A DNA stretch of 64,000 nucleotides from Actinomycetota bacterium (GTDB lineage Bacteria > Actinomycetota > Thermoleophilia > BMS3ABIN01), in NCBI GenBank assembly GCA_023382335.1, contig JAMCPM010000006.1, positions 196,372-260,371 of the forward strand, given 5' to 3'. Both the position numbers and the translations under genes were made by a program. Below the pieces are notes generated by a model. The model saw nothing but the letters and a program-made list of their open reading frames with translations, did not search any database and had not been told where the DNA came from. Positions 34,178-43,554 of the stretch are shown in pieces; the stretch's first letter is position 1, and the number at the start of each line of letters is the position of its first letter.

Positions 34178-35455
34178 TTGAAGCTGCGAGCTCACCTGCT
34201 GCCAGCCATGCTGGCGGTATTCATCTGTCTGTCTTTGTTCGCGCTTTCCGGCTGCGCCGGCGAAAGGCCCCAAAACTCCGACTGGGCCACGCCCACGGCA
34301 ACCGGCGCCGCCGTCACCGGCGGTAGCAACAGTGAAATCCAGGCGGCGCTTGATACCTATGCAAAAGCGCTAACTGACAAGGACCGCGCCGGCTTCGCCG
34401 GTGTGCTCGATAACGAAAATCCCGACTTTGTCGCCGCCGAGCTGCAGCGTTTCGACAATCTGGCGGCGGTCCCTTTCAGTCAGTTTCGCCTGCAGCTGGT
34501 GAGCCAGAGCGAGACCGCTCCGGGCAAGGTCGCGGCTAAAATCGATTCGTCTTATACACTGCGCGACAGCTTCGGCGAGCTTCCCGATCCCCGGCGTGAG
34601 GCCTACTTCCTGGTCAGGCGCACTGATGGCTGGAAGCTCTCGGGCGACGCCAGTCAGCAGGCGCTGGGCAAGAATCGCGCCGCCCGTTTTGAAGACTTCG
34701 GCAAGATCGAGGTGATCGCCGGCCTGCGCTCCCTTGTTCTCTACCATGCCTCACAGGAAGGCGTTGCCAGGCAGGTCCAGGAAATGACCGATGCCGCCAT
34801 GCCGCGACTGGAGTCGATCTTCCCCGACGCGGGTTTCCCCAAGGTGCCGGTCAAGGTCTACGACAACAAAAGTGAGATCGATCAGACCTTCCCCGGGAAA
34901 TGGCAGGAATGGACCGGCGGCGCCTCGCTCATGCTCGGGGACAAAGCCGAACAGGGCGGAGAGATAATCATCGACGCCGAGGTCTTCTCCCGCACGGACC
35001 AGACCTCTCCCGGCTATAACCGGAAGATGATCGCCCATGAGCTGACGCACATCGCCCTTTTCCCGATAAGCGGCAACCGCACGCCCCCCTTCCTGGTCGA
35101 GGGCCTGGCCGATTACGTCGGCGGCATCGAGGACATATCGATGCTGAAAGACCGGCTGCGCGGCGGCGGCGCTATCAGCCCCACACTTAGTGATATCTAT
35201 CAACCTGGCAGCTTCTCGGCGCTGCTTAGCACTGACGCGGCCACCCTGGCATATGAGGAAGCCGACTCGGCGGTCGCGCTGCTGGAGACAAAATACGGTA
35301 ACGACAAGGTGATGGCGTTGCTGCGCGAGTTCCAGCGGCGGCAGAGCGACAACCAGAGCCAGGATGCGCTGGTCAACGACGTGTTCACCTCCGTACTGGG
35401 GATCGGCTGGAATGATTTCGAGGGCGAGTGGCGTGGCTACGTCCTGGGCGGTTGA
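34178..35455 (+). CDS. lipoprotein with peptidase MA-type zinc metalloprotease domain
   Basis: A 425-residue lipoprotein. The signal peptide ends LSGC with Cys26. Residues about 50-165 resemble a small NTF2-like domain (YAKALTDKDRAGFAGVLDN). The C-terminal half is a gluzincin of the peptidase MA clan, with HELTH at 287-291 and the third ligand Glu308 in FLVEGLADYVGG. It probably trims or degrades proteins at the outer face of the membrane. The start is TTG 34178. The preceding bases contain a 14-base tandem duplication (TGAAGAACGGGA twice). The next gene begins two bases after its stop, so they are co-transcribed. Confidence 0.82.
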   Translation: MKLRAHLLPAMLAVFICLSLFALSGCAGERPQNSDWATPTATGAAVTGGSNSEIQAALDTYAKALTDKDRAGFAGVLDNENPDFVAAELQRFDNLAAVPFSQFRLQLVSQSETAPGKVAAKIDSSYTLRDSFGELPDPRREAYFLVRRTDGWKLSGDASQQALGKNRAARFEDFGKIEVIAGLRSLVLYHASQEGVARQVQEMTDAAMPRLESIFPDAGFPKVPVKVYDNKSEIDQTFPGKWQEWTGGASLMLGDKAEQGGEIIIDAEVFSRTDQTSPGYNRKMIAHELTHIALFPISGNRTPPFLVEGLADYVGGIEDISMLKDRLRGGGAISPTLSDIYQPGSFSALLSTDAATLAYEEADSAVALLETKYGNDKVMALLREFQRRQSDNQSQDALVNDVFTSVLGIGWNDFEGEWRGYVLGG

Positions 35456-35456
35456 T

Positions 35457-36350
35457 GTGAGGCGGGCGCCCCTGATAATCCTGACCCTGCTGCTGATGGC
35501 GATCGTGATAGCGGGCGGCTGGTTTGGCCTGGGATGGGTCGAGGCCAGGCGCGCCGACATGCTGCTCAGGGAAGCCAACGGCCACATCGAGACCGCCGAC
35601 AATATCATGGCGCAGATGAAGCTCGACAGACTCGGGCGTGAGAACTTCACATCTCTGGAAAATATCAACGAGGCCGCCGCGGCGCTGCCGGACATGAAGC
35701 TGCTCCTGGGACAAGCCGCGGGCCCGGTCAATGACGCCGAGGACGAGATGTCCGCCGCGGCCGGGCTGCCCCTGATCGACGACAATTATCGCGCCTACCT
35801 CGAGAAGAAACGGGATACAGCGGCGGTGCGGCGGCAACAGCTCGACACGCTGGCGGCGACTGTGGATCGGCTCGACCAGCTCTACGGGGTCGGACCGGCG
35901 ATCTTCAACTCGGTCCAGGAGATGGACCGGCTGCTGGGACAGCTCGAGGATTCCATGGGAAAGGTGCAGTCGAGCCCGCAGGAGGCGGCTGCTTCGCTCA
36001 GGCAGACAGCCGCCTCATTTTTACAGGTGCAAAAACAGCTCGATCAGTCATATTCGCAAGAGGGCTTCCCGCTCCTGACCGGACTTTCGAAGACCGCCGC
36101 CGACGATGCCGACCTGGCCACCCTCGGCGCCCGCCTGGCGGATGCGGCCGGCGCTGGCGACCAGGCCGCGGCGCAACAGGCCGCGGTGCAGATCGAATCG
36201 AGGCTGATGACCATCTCTACCAGCGGCGACCCGATCGACCCGTGGTGGCAGGAACAGATCGAGCCTCTGCAGCGGCAGTATTCAGACCTTCAGTCACAGC
36301 TGGCGACCCTCGACGCCGAGGCTGCCTCCCTTTACGAAGCCATGAGCTGA
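35457..36350 (+). CDS. membrane-anchored coiled-coil protein, unknown function
   Basis: A 297-residue protein from GTG 35457, one base after the preceding stop. One transmembrane helix near the N-terminus (PLIILTLLLMAIVIAGGWFG) is followed by an extracytoplasmic, almost all-helical region rich in Ala, Gln, Asp and Leu. It has long heptad-like stretches (IETADNIMAQMKLDRL, LEDSMGKVQSSPQEAAASLR). I do not recognise the family. The frame is open further upstream inside the metalloprotease gene, but that part is not protein-like. It may assist the peptidase-MA lipoprotein. This is only contextual. Confidence 0.65.
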   Translation: MRRAPLIILTLLLMAIVIAGGWFGLGWVEARRADMLLREANGHIETADNIMAQMKLDRLGRENFTSLENINEAAAALPDMKLLLGQAAGPVNDAEDEMSAAAGLPLIDDNYRAYLEKKRDTAAVRRQQLDTLAATVDRLDQLYGVGPAIFNSVQEMDRLLGQLEDSMGKVQSSPQEAAASLRQTAASFLQVQKQLDQSYSQEGFPLLTGLSKTAADDADLATLGARLADAAGAGDQAAAQQAAVQIESRLMTISTSGDPIDPWWQEQIEPLQRQYSDLQSQLATLDAEAASLYEAMS

Positions 36351-36370
36351 GCGAATACCGCCGCCGGCTC

Positions 36371-37345
36371 TCATGTGGCCAGTGACTGAGCGATCAGCTC
36401 TAAGGCCTGGCTGAATCCTTCCGCGCGCCTCAATCCGTCGCGAAGCTTCGCGTCCGGGCGGAAAGGCTTCAAATACCAGCCATAGAACTTCCTCATCTGG
36501 CGAACCGCCCGCTCCCTGCCGGTCTCGGCCGCCATGTCATTGTAGAAGCGCTCCAGTTCGGCCAGTACGATCCCGATCGGACGGCGATGGGGAGCAACGC
36601 CGCCGAGCAGGTCGCTGAATATCCACGGGTTCCCTTGCGAGGCGCGGCCGATCATCACCGCGGCGCATCCCTCAGCCAGCAGCTCCTCGGCGGCCGGGGG
36701 GCCATCGATGTCGCCGCTGGCTATCACCGGCACAGATGCCGCCTGGGCCATCGCCCGGCTAAGTGAATGGTCGGCTTTGCCTTTATAACCCTGCCCGGCC
36801 AGCCGTGGATGGATGCAAAGAGCGGACACCCCCGTCGCCTCGAGCTTTCCGGCCAGCGACAGGGCGGTCGCAGCCGGACCCGCCCCCGAGCGAAGCTTTA
36901 CCGTCACCGGTGCCTGAACGGCACCCACGACGGCGGCAGCGATGCTTACCGCCAGCGCTTCATCGCCCATAAGGGCCACACCCGCCCCCGTCTTTACCAC
37001 CTTGCGCACCGGACAGCCCATGTTGATATCGATGATGTCGGCGCCGGATGATTCAGCCATGCGCGCCGCCTCAGCCATGGCATCCGGACTGGCGCCGAAC
37101 AGCTGCACGGCGACCGGGTGCTCGGCTTCCGTCAGCTCCAGCATCGCCTGCGTCCTCTGGTTCCGGTAGCAGGCGCCATGGCTGGAAACCATCTCCGTGG
37201 TCAGCAGCCCGGCCCCGAAGCGCCGGGCCTGCAACCGGAACGCGCGCCCGCTGATGCCTGCCATGGGCGCCTGCACCAGCCGGTTCGGCAAGCGGAGGCC
37301 GCCAAGGTTAAAGGGTTCGTTGATATGTGACGTAGTATGCGTCAT
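36371..37345 (-). CDS. dus: tRNA-dihydrouridine synthase
   Basis: FMN-dependent enzyme that reduces specific uridines in the tRNA D-loop. It has RLVQAPMAGISGRAFRLQAR, the active-site NMGCPVRKVVKTGAGVALM, VTVKLRSGAG, CIHPRLAGQGYKGKAD, VIASGDIDGP and MIGRASQGNPW, all typical of the DusB-like subfamily. Length is 324 residues from ATG 37345 (MTHTTSH). An ATG at 37363 would add six residues. It is divergent from the ABC transporter gene, and the two start regions overlap, so neither gene has room for a normal ribosome site if it starts there. Confidence 0.93.
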   Translation of the reverse strand: MTHTTSHINEPFNLGGLRLPNRLVQAPMAGISGRAFRLQARRFGAGLLTTEMVSSHGACYRNQRTQAMLELTEAEHPVAVQLFGASPDAMAEAARMAESSGADIIDINMGCPVRKVVKTGAGVALMGDEALAVSIAAAVVGAVQAPVTVKLRSGAGPAATALSLAGKLEATGVSALCIHPRLAGQGYKGKADHSLSRAMAQAASVPVIASGDIDGPPAAEELLAEGCAAVMIGRASQGNPWIFSDLLGGVAPHRRPIGIVLAELERFYNDMAAETGRERAVRQMRKFYGWYLKPFRPDAKLRDGLRRAEGFSQALELIAQSLAT

Positions 37346-37361
37346 GTTAGAATACAGGCAC

Positions 37362-38156
37362 ATGGCCGACGTGGTTCTCGAAACTCATAATCTCACCAAA
37401 GAGTTTATCAAGCGCAAGGGTATCTCTTCGCCCAGCAATCCTTTCGAAAAGATCGTCTTTTCCGCAGTCAAGGGTATCGATCTGACCGTCAGGCGCGGGG
37501 AGATCTTCGGCCTCCTCGGTCCCAACGGCGCCGGAAAGACCACTCTTACCAAGATGCTCTGCACGCTGGTGCTGCCCAGCGCCGGCAAAGCCACAATCTG
37601 CGGCTTCGACCTGGCCAAACAGCAGGGAAAGGTCAAGGGCAAGATCGCGCTTATCTCGAGCGAGGAGCGCAGCTTCTACTGGCGCTTGACCGGAAGGCAG
37701 AACCTTGAATTTTTCGCCGCGCTCCACGGCCTCTCCAAGAAAGTCGCAACCGAACGCATCGAGGAAGTGCTCGAGATCGTCGAGATGAAGGATGCCGCGC
37801 ACCGGCGCTTCCAGGAATATTCTACAGGGATGAAACAGCGAATGGGACTGGCGCGGGGTCTGCTCGCCGATCCGGAGATCTTTTTCATGGACGAACCGAC
37901 CAAAGGCCTCGATCCCATCGCCACCTGGCAGCTTCACGAATTCATCCGCAGCAGCCTGGCCGCCTCAGGAAAGACGGTGGTCGTCGCGACCCACCATCTG
38001 GCTGAAGCGGAGCAGATCTGCGATCGCGTCGGCATCATGTTCGGCGGCGAGATGCTCGCCAACGGACCGGTAAAAGAGCTGACCGGTGACGCGACCCTCT
38101 CCGACTTCTTCCGCGATCTCGTCGAACAGACCATGGTGGAAGGAACAGAGACCTGA
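37362..38156 (+). CDS. ABC transporter ATP-binding protein (ABC-2 exporter)
   Basis: A 264-residue ATPase. It has Walker A GPNGAGKTT, the Q-loop region ISSEERSFYWRLTGRQNL, the signature YSTGM and Walker B IFFMDEPTKGLDP, with the switch His in VVATHHLAEAEQ. An N-terminal insert (KEFIKRKGISSPSNPFEKIV) is typical of the DrrA/NatA-like class. The stop overlaps the permease start (TGATG), so the pair forms one exporter. The substrate may be a lipid, antibiotic or glycan. ATG 37362 is preferred, and 37344 is an in-frame alternative. A -10-like TAGAAT at 37348-37353 would put the transcript start at or next to the ATG. Confidence 0.92.
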   Translation: MADVVLETHNLTKEFIKRKGISSPSNPFEKIVFSAVKGIDLTVRRGEIFGLLGPNGAGKTTLTKMLCTLVLPSAGKATICGFDLAKQQGKVKGKIALISSEERSFYWRLTGRQNLEFFAALHGLSKKVATERIEEVLEIVEMKDAAHRRFQEYSTGMKQRMGLARGLLADPEIFFMDEPTKGLDPIATWQLHEFIRSSLAASGKTVVVATHHLAEAEQICDRVGIMFGGEMLANGPVKELTGDATLSDFFRDLVEQTMVEGTET

Positions 38157-38974
38157 TGTTGACATTCAGAAAACCGCTGGCGTTCCTGAAAAAAGACTTC
38201 CTCATGGAGGTCAGCTACCGCTTTTCCTTCATGCTTCAGTTTGCCAGCATCTTCTTCTCGGTAGTCATGTTCTACTTTGTGGCCAAGCTGCTGGGCGAAG
38301 CGCCTTCGGTGCAAAACAGCCTCAGCGAATATGGCGGCAACTACTTCTCCTTCGTACTGATTGGAATCGCCTTCTCCAATTTCCTGTCTGTCGGCCTGGG
38401 GAGCTTTTCCACCAACATCCGTTCGGAGCAGATGATCGGCACCCTCGAGGCGATGCTGGTGACGCCGACCAGACTTTCCAACATAGTCCTGTCTTCATCG
38501 CAATGGAGCTTTGCTTTCACCTCGCTGCGGGTCGGCGTCTATCTGCTCATCGGCGGGCTCTTCTTCGGCGTCAGCTTCTCCGGCGCCGCGATTCTGCCGG
38601 CGGTACTGGCTCTTTTGCTCACCGTAGTCGCCTTTTCCAGCCTCGGCATCATCTCGGCGAGCTTCATCATGATCTTCAAGCGCGGCGATCCGATCGCCTT
38701 CGCGCTCTCCACCTCATCCACTCTGCTGGGCGGCGTCTATTATCCCATCAGCATCCTTCCCGGATGGCTTCAGAGCCTCTCATATTTCTTCCCCATCACC
38801 TACTCGCTGAGGGCTATCCGCCTGTCGTTGCTTCAAGGCGCCGGCTTCAGCGAAGTCGGCGGCGATCTCATCGCCCTGGTGATATTCTCCCTGATCACAC
38901 TTCCGATCAGCCTGGTCTGCTTCCGCTATGCCGTTTCGAGGGCCAAACGGGACGGCAGCCTGGCATATTACTAG
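38156..38974 (+). CDS. ABC-2 type transporter permease
   Basis: A 272-residue membrane subunit for the ATPase encoded immediately upstream. It has about six hydrophobic segments. The amphipathic N-terminus (FLKKDFLMEVSYRFSF), the conserved EQMIGTLEAMLVTPT segment after the second helix and the STLLGGVYYPISILPGWLQS region are the ABC2_membrane hallmarks. No further genes follow on this transcript before rpoN, 110 bases away. A daunorubicin-type or polysaccharide exporter is possible. Nothing in the sequence settles the cargo. Confidence 0.9.
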   Translation: MLTFRKPLAFLKKDFLMEVSYRFSFMLQFASIFFSVVMFYFVAKLLGEAPSVQNSLSEYGGNYFSFVLIGIAFSNFLSVGLGSFSTNIRSEQMIGTLEAMLVTPTRLSNIVLSSSQWSFAFTSLRVGVYLLIGGLFFGVSFSGAAILPAVLALLLTVVAFSSLGIISASFIMIFKRGDPIAFALSTSSTLLGGVYYPISILPGWLQSLSYFFPITYSLRAIRLSLLQGAGFSEVGGDLIALVIFSLITLPISLVCFRYAVSRAKRDGSLAYY

Positions 38975-39084
38975 GCGCCTGCCGATTTCCATATATCACC
39001 CGTGCCATTTACAATTGGTGTAAGTAAGTTGTACTGATGGCCGGCCCCGCGGTTCCAGTCCGGCCGGCGGATTAACTACTTGAG

Positions 39085-40563
39085 GTGGGCGCGCAAGCTT
39101 CCGAAACCCCGTTCATGGAACTCAAACCATCCCTTAAAACAACCCCGGGCTTAAGCCAGCAGTTGGTCCTTTCCCCAAGGCTCTACCAGAGCCTCAGGAT
39201 TCTGCGTCTGGGCGCGAACGAGCTGCAAGGCCTCATCCAGAAGGAACTCAACGAGAACCCCACCCTGGAGATCCCCGAGCCATCGGATTTCGATACGGAG
39301 CCCGGGCAGTCCACAGAGCGGGAACTCTGGGAGGATTTTCAGCGATCCAATGCCGCGCCAGACTCGGGATCCGGCGCGGGCTCGGGATCCGGCGCGGGCA
39401 ACCCGGTAACCACGCCCGGCGAGCTGACCGCGAGCCCGGAAACACTTGATGAATACCTGACCCTTCAACTCCATCTGGCCAGCCTCAGCGAGGAACAGAA
39501 CCGCATCGGGCTAGCCATCATCGGCAGCCTCGACGAGGATGGATATCTGCGCGAGTCAGTCGAGGAACTGGCCGGCACGATCAAACGTCCTGAGGCCGAG
39601 ATAGAATCGGTGCTGAAGGTGATGCATCACTTCGATCCTCCCGGCATCGCCGCTCGCAACCTCGAAGAGTGCCTGGCCATCCAGCTCGAGCAGATGAACG
39701 CCGGAGAGACGGCGATACGCATCGCCCGCGATTACCTGCCGCAGGTGGCAAGCGGCGCCTTCGGCGAGATCGCAAAATCCCTCGGCGTCACAGCCGCAAG
39801 GGTGAGGAAGGCCGTAGAGCTGATCCGGGAACTTAACCCCTCGCCGGGCTCGTTGTTCGATACCAGCCCGCCGGCGGCGACGATCATACCCGACGTCTAT
39901 GCCCGGCCCAGCCGCGGGCGTGTGCGCATACTCGCTAACCGGGAGATCATGCCTTCACTGCGGCTAAGCCGCATGTATCAGCAGATGGCGGCAGCCGGCA
40001 AGGCAAAGACGATAAACGTTGGCGGGACCTTCGCCCCGGGCGCCAGCGCCCAGCCCGAGGTCGACCCGGAGACCGCCCGATACATCGGTGAAAAGCTCAA
40101 GAAGGCCTCCCAGCTCATCCGCGATGTCGACCACCGGCGCGCCACCGTGGCAAAAGTCGCGCGCGCCATCGCCGACGCCCAACCCGAATTTTTCAAGAAG
40201 GGGCCCGGATACCTGCGCCCCCTCGGACTTGAAAGTATCGCCAGGACGCTAGAAGTACATCCGTCGACGGTCAGCCGGGCCATACTCGGCAAATATATGA
40301 GCACTCCATTCGGCGTCTTCGAGTTCCGCTACTTCTTCTCTGCCGGGTACGCAACCACAGGCGGCGAAGGGCTCTCGGCAACAGCCGTGAAAAAACGGCT
40401 CGCGGGACGGGTCGCGGGCGAAGACGCCCGCCACCCGTTATCAGATCAGAAGCTGACTGAACTGCTGAAAAGTGATGGCGTCAGCATATCGCGCCGCACG
40501 GTGGCCAAGTACCGTGAAGCCCTGGGCATCCCGGCTTCATGGGAGCGCAAGGCGAACCTTTGA
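39085..40563 (+). CDS. rpoN: RNA polymerase sigma-54 factor
   Basis: Directs RNA polymerase to GG(-24)/GC(-12) promoters that need an AAA+ activator. Region I is seen as LSQQLVLSPRLYQSLRILRL and NELQGLIQKELNENPTLEIP. An acidic, Gly/Ser-rich linker (SGSGAGSGSGAG) follows. The core-binding region has DPPGIAARNLEECLAIQLEQ. The HTH region is RTLEVHPSTVSRAILGKYMS and the RpoN box is RRTVAKYRE near residue 472. At 492 residues it is normal in size and looks functional. The start is GTG 39085, or more likely ATG 39115 (MELKPSLK). The sensor kinase gene overlaps its 3' end, tying sigma-54 to the two-component pair. Sigma-54 is rare in Actinomycetota. Confidence 0.95.
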   Translation: MGAQASETPFMELKPSLKTTPGLSQQLVLSPRLYQSLRILRLGANELQGLIQKELNENPTLEIPEPSDFDTEPGQSTERELWEDFQRSNAAPDSGSGAGSGSGAGNPVTTPGELTASPETLDEYLTLQLHLASLSEEQNRIGLAIIGSLDEDGYLRESVEELAGTIKRPEAEIESVLKVMHHFDPPGIAARNLEECLAIQLEQMNAGETAIRIARDYLPQVASGAFGEIAKSLGVTAARVRKAVELIRELNPSPGSLFDTSPPAATIIPDVYARPSRGRVRILANREIMPSLRLSRMYQQMAAAGKAKTINVGGTFAPGASAQPEVDPETARYIGEKLKKASQLIRDVDHRRATVAKVARAIADAQPEFFKKGPGYLRPLGLESIARTLEVHPSTVSRAILGKYMSTPFGVFEFRYFFSAGYATTGGEGLSATAVKKRLAGRVAGEDARHPLSDQKLTELLKSDGVSISRRTVAKYREALGIPASWERKANL

Positions 40564-42065
40564 CAGCCGCCGGGAAAGCAGGCACGAAAGCGTGGTCGCA
40601 GATCCGCGATGCGGTGCTGGTTGCGGTGGCGATCGTCGTCATCACCTACTTCCATTACTATCCACCGCATTTTGAATTCATCACCCAGGACGATTTCCAT
40701 ATCCTGCTGCGGCGCCTTTACTATGTGCCGATCCTGTACGCCGCTTTTCGTTTTGGCATCAAGGGCGGGCTGCTGGCGTCGCTCTCGGTCAGCGCGCTGT
40801 TCATTCCCCATGCCATCATGTCGATGGGCGGCCTGTTTGTCTCCGGCTCGCTCGACAATCTTTTCGAGGTCATTCTTTACAACGTCCTGGCCCTGATCAC
40901 CGGCGCCGTCGTCGAAGCCAAGCGCAGGCAAGCACAGCGCTACCAGGAGGTCCTGAAGCTCAACAGCGAGATCGAGGAGCGCGAGACCGCCATCCGCCAC
41001 ATGAAGGCTTATACCGAGAGTGTTCTAAGCAGCGTCAGCAGCGGCGTTATCGCCTGCGACCGGCGGGGAATCATCGTTACCGTCAACCCCGCCGCCAGAC
41101 AGCTGTTGGCCAGGCACGAGGATGACCTGGTGGCCTTCCCCATGGCCAGGATCTTCAAGGATCACCCAGGCCTGGTACGCGCCGCGGAACAGATCCTTTC
41201 CGGCGGGCAGGAACGGGCGACCCTGGAGACTGAGCTGGCCTCTGATGGGCGCCTCCTGCCGGTCGCAGTTCGTATCGCCCCCCATCGCAGCCGCGGCCAG
41301 ACCGTGGGCATCGTCATCACCATGGAAGACCTCAGCGAGGTCCAGGACCTAACGGAACAGCTGCTCCGCGCCGACAAGCTTTCCGGCCTGGGGGAACTGG
41401 TGGCGGGAGTCGCCCACGAGGTGCGAAATCCGCTGGGCGTCATCAAGGCAAGCGTTCAGATGCTGGAGCAGGAAATGGATTCAGGATGCGGGGATGCCGA
41501 GCTTACCCATGTCATGGTCCAGGAGATCGACCGCCTCGATTCTGTGGTAAACGCGCTGCTTGACTTCGGCCGCCCCTCTGAGTCACAGTTTGGCACTGTG
41601 GATACGGCCCGCGTCATGGGCGAGGTGGTTCTGCTCACAAAGCAGTTCGCCCGCCAACAGGGTGTCGAGGTCAAAAACGATCTGCCGGCGGGTTTGCCGC
41701 AGATCTGGGCTGATGAGGACCGGTTGAAACAAATCTTTGTGAACCTGATATCAAACGCGATACAGGCGATGCCTGACGGCGGCAGCCTGACCATGGACGG
41801 GATAGCCCGCGACGGCTACCTGAGGATATCCTTCGCCGACAGCGGCATCGGCATGTCGCCCGAAGAGAAGGAAAGGATCTTCGACCCGTTCCATACGACG
41901 CGGGCTGAAGGAAGCGGCCTGGGGCTGTCGATTGTTCACCGCATCATCGATGCTCATCAGGGTTTCATCAGCGTCGATAGCGAGCCGGGCAAAGGCAGCA
42001 CCTTCGTCGTCGGACTTCCGCTAACCCGTACGGCCGCGGAAACAGGAGACGGCGCCTATGCCTAA
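40539..42065 (+). CDS. NtrB-like membrane sensor histidine kinase (PAS, HisKA, HATPase)
   Basis: A 508-residue kinase. It has four or five membrane helices in the first 130 residues, resembling a DUF4118/MASE-type sensor. A PAS domain follows, about 155-265 (VLSSVSSGVIACDRRGIIVT), then the phosphoacceptor GVAHEVRNPLG with His293. The ATPase domain has NLISNAIQAM, DSGIGMSPEEK and GLGLSIVHRII. The short EVRNP H-box is typical of NtrB/AtoS kinases that feed sigma-54 activators. ATG 40539 lies inside rpoN. TTG 40560, which overlaps the rpoN stop and has AAGG in front, may be the true start. The activator gene begins eight bases before its end. Confidence 0.93.
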   Translation: MGAQGEPLTAAGKAGTKAWSQIRDAVLVAVAIVVITYFHYYPPHFEFITQDDFHILLRRLYYVPILYAAFRFGIKGGLLASLSVSALFIPHAIMSMGGLFVSGSLDNLFEVILYNVLALITGAVVEAKRRQAQRYQEVLKLNSEIEERETAIRHMKAYTESVLSSVSSGVIACDRRGIIVTVNPAARQLLARHEDDLVAFPMARIFKDHPGLVRAAEQILSGGQERATLETELASDGRLLPVAVRIAPHRSRGQTVGIVITMEDLSEVQDLTEQLLRADKLSGLGELVAGVAHEVRNPLGVIKASVQMLEQEMDSGCGDAELTHVMVQEIDRLDSVVNALLDFGRPSESQFGTVDTARVMGEVVLLTKQFARQQGVEVKNDLPAGLPQIWADEDRLKQIFVNLISNAIQAMPDGGSLTMDGIARDGYLRISFADSGIGMSPEEKERIFDPFHTTRAEGSGLGLSIVHRIIDAHQGFISVDSEPGKGSTFVVGLPLTRTAAETGDGAYA

Positions 42066-43401
42066 CAGCATCCTCATCGTGGATGACGAGAAGAACATGC
42101 GTTTTGTTGTGGGCAGGGCCCTCTCGGGCGCCGGCCACGAAGTGCGCGAGGCCTCGTCCGGAGAAGAGGCGCTTGACGCCTTTGACGATTCGGTACCGGA
42201 CCTGGTCATCCTCGATCAGCGCATGCCGGGCATGGGCGGACTCGAAGCCCTGGCGGAGATCAAGAAGCAGCATCCCGGCCTGCCGGTCATCATGCTTACG
42301 GCCCACGGCAACGTCGAGAGCGCGGTTCAGGCCATGAAAGCCGGCGCCACCGAATATCTCACCAAACCGTTTGACGTCGAGGAGCTCAAACTCACCGTGG
42401 CCAAGGCGCTCAAGGTCGGCAAGCTCGAACGCGAGGTCGATTATCTGCGCGGCGAACTCGATCGTGATTACGACACTTCCGGCATCATCGGCGAGAGCCC
42501 GCAGATGAAGCAGATCCTTGAGACAGTCGCGCGGGTAGCCGCCTCCGAAGCTTCGGTCATGATCTACGGCGAGAGCGGCACCGGCAAGGAGCTGATCGCC
42601 CGGGCGCTTCACGAGCAGAGCTCGCGGCAAGGCAAGCCCTTCATCCAGCTGAGCTGCGCCGCCCTGCCCGAAACTCTTTTGGAAAGTGAACTCTTCGGAT
42701 ACGAGAAGGGCGCCTTCACGGGCGCAGGCGATTCAAAGCCAGGCCGCTTCGAGCTGGCCGACACGGGCACGCTCTTCCTCGACGAGATCGGCGACATCTC
42801 CCTGACGGTGCAGGTGAAGCTGCTACGGGTGCTGGAACAGATGAGCTTCGAGAGGCTCGGCAGCTCCAAGACCATCAATGTCGACGTGCGGCTGATCGGC
42901 GCCACAAACCGCGACCTTCCCTCGATGATCAAGCAGGGACAGTTCCGCGAGGACCTTTACTACCGGCTGAACGTCATTCCCGTAAACATGCCGCCGCTCC
43001 GCGAGCGCCGCGGCGACATCAGTCTTCTGGCCAAGCATTTTCTGACGCGATTCGCGCCGGACAAGGAGCTTGCCGACAGCTCGCTGCGGCTGCTTGAAGC
43101 CTATCACTGGCCCGGGAACGTCCGCGAACTGCAAAACACGATCGAGCGGGCGACGATCCTCAGCCAGGGCAAGGCTATCTGCCCCGAGGACCTGCCGGCG
43201 GAGGTGCGCATGGGCGCGCCTCTTTCCAGCGATGCGATCCGGCTGCCGGCCGAGGGAGTTGCACTGGAGAAAGTCGAGCGTGAACTGATAGCTCAGGCGC
43301 TGACGAGAACCGACGGCAACCGCACCAGAGCCGCCGCACTGCTTGGCGTCAGCCGCCACACCCTTTTGTACCGGATTGAAAAATACGGGCTGGAAAAGTG
43401 A
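42058..43401 (+). CDS. NtrC-family sigma-54-dependent response regulator
   Basis: A 447-residue activator. The receiver domain has phospho-acceptor Asp53 (VILDQRMPGMG). The AAA+ domain has Walker A GESGTGKE (171-178), an intact GAFTGA loop (218-223) that contacts sigma-54, Walker B GTLFLDEI (237-244) and the arginine-finger region FREDLYYRLNVIPV. The Fis-type HTH is TDGNRTRAAALLGVSRHTLL. All parts needed to open sigma-54 promoters are present. It overlaps the kinase gene and is probably its partner. The two sigma-54 promoters at 46000 and 49881 are the natural candidate targets. Confidence 0.95.
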   Translation: MPNSILIVDDEKNMRFVVGRALSGAGHEVREASSGEEALDAFDDSVPDLVILDQRMPGMGGLEALAEIKKQHPGLPVIMLTAHGNVESAVQAMKAGATEYLTKPFDVEELKLTVAKALKVGKLEREVDYLRGELDRDYDTSGIIGESPQMKQILETVARVAASEASVMIYGESGTGKELIARALHEQSSRQGKPFIQLSCAALPETLLESELFGYEKGAFTGAGDSKPGRFELADTGTLFLDEIGDISLTVQVKLLRVLEQMSFERLGSSKTINVDVRLIGATNRDLPSMIKQGQFREDLYYRLNVIPVNMPPLRERRGDISLLAKHFLTRFAPDKELADSSLRLLEAYHWPGNVRELQNTIERATILSQGKAICPEDLPAEVRMGAPLSSDAIRLPAEGVALEKVERELIAQALTRTDGNRTRAAALLGVSRHTLLYRIEKYGLEK

Positions 43402-43469
43402 GCGCCTTCATTGATACCCGCCGGGGTAATCCGCTTGATACTCCTGCATATAATCGATTTCTTGCCGGC

Positions 43470-43498
43470 TTGACGCTGACAAATGAGGTCTGTATTCT
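43470..43498 (+). promoter_or_regulatory. sigma-70-type promoter for the FtsX/MacB-type ABC operon
   Basis: TTGACG (43470-43475), a 17-base spacer and TATTCT (43493-43498) give a near-consensus housekeeping promoter about 55 bases before the ATG at 43555. The gene has AAGGAG further upstream as a ribosome site. Confidence 0.6.
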
Positions 43499-43554
43499 GA
43501 GGAATATCCCTATGAACCGTTTTAGTTTCATTTCAAGGAGCCAAAGCTGATCTC

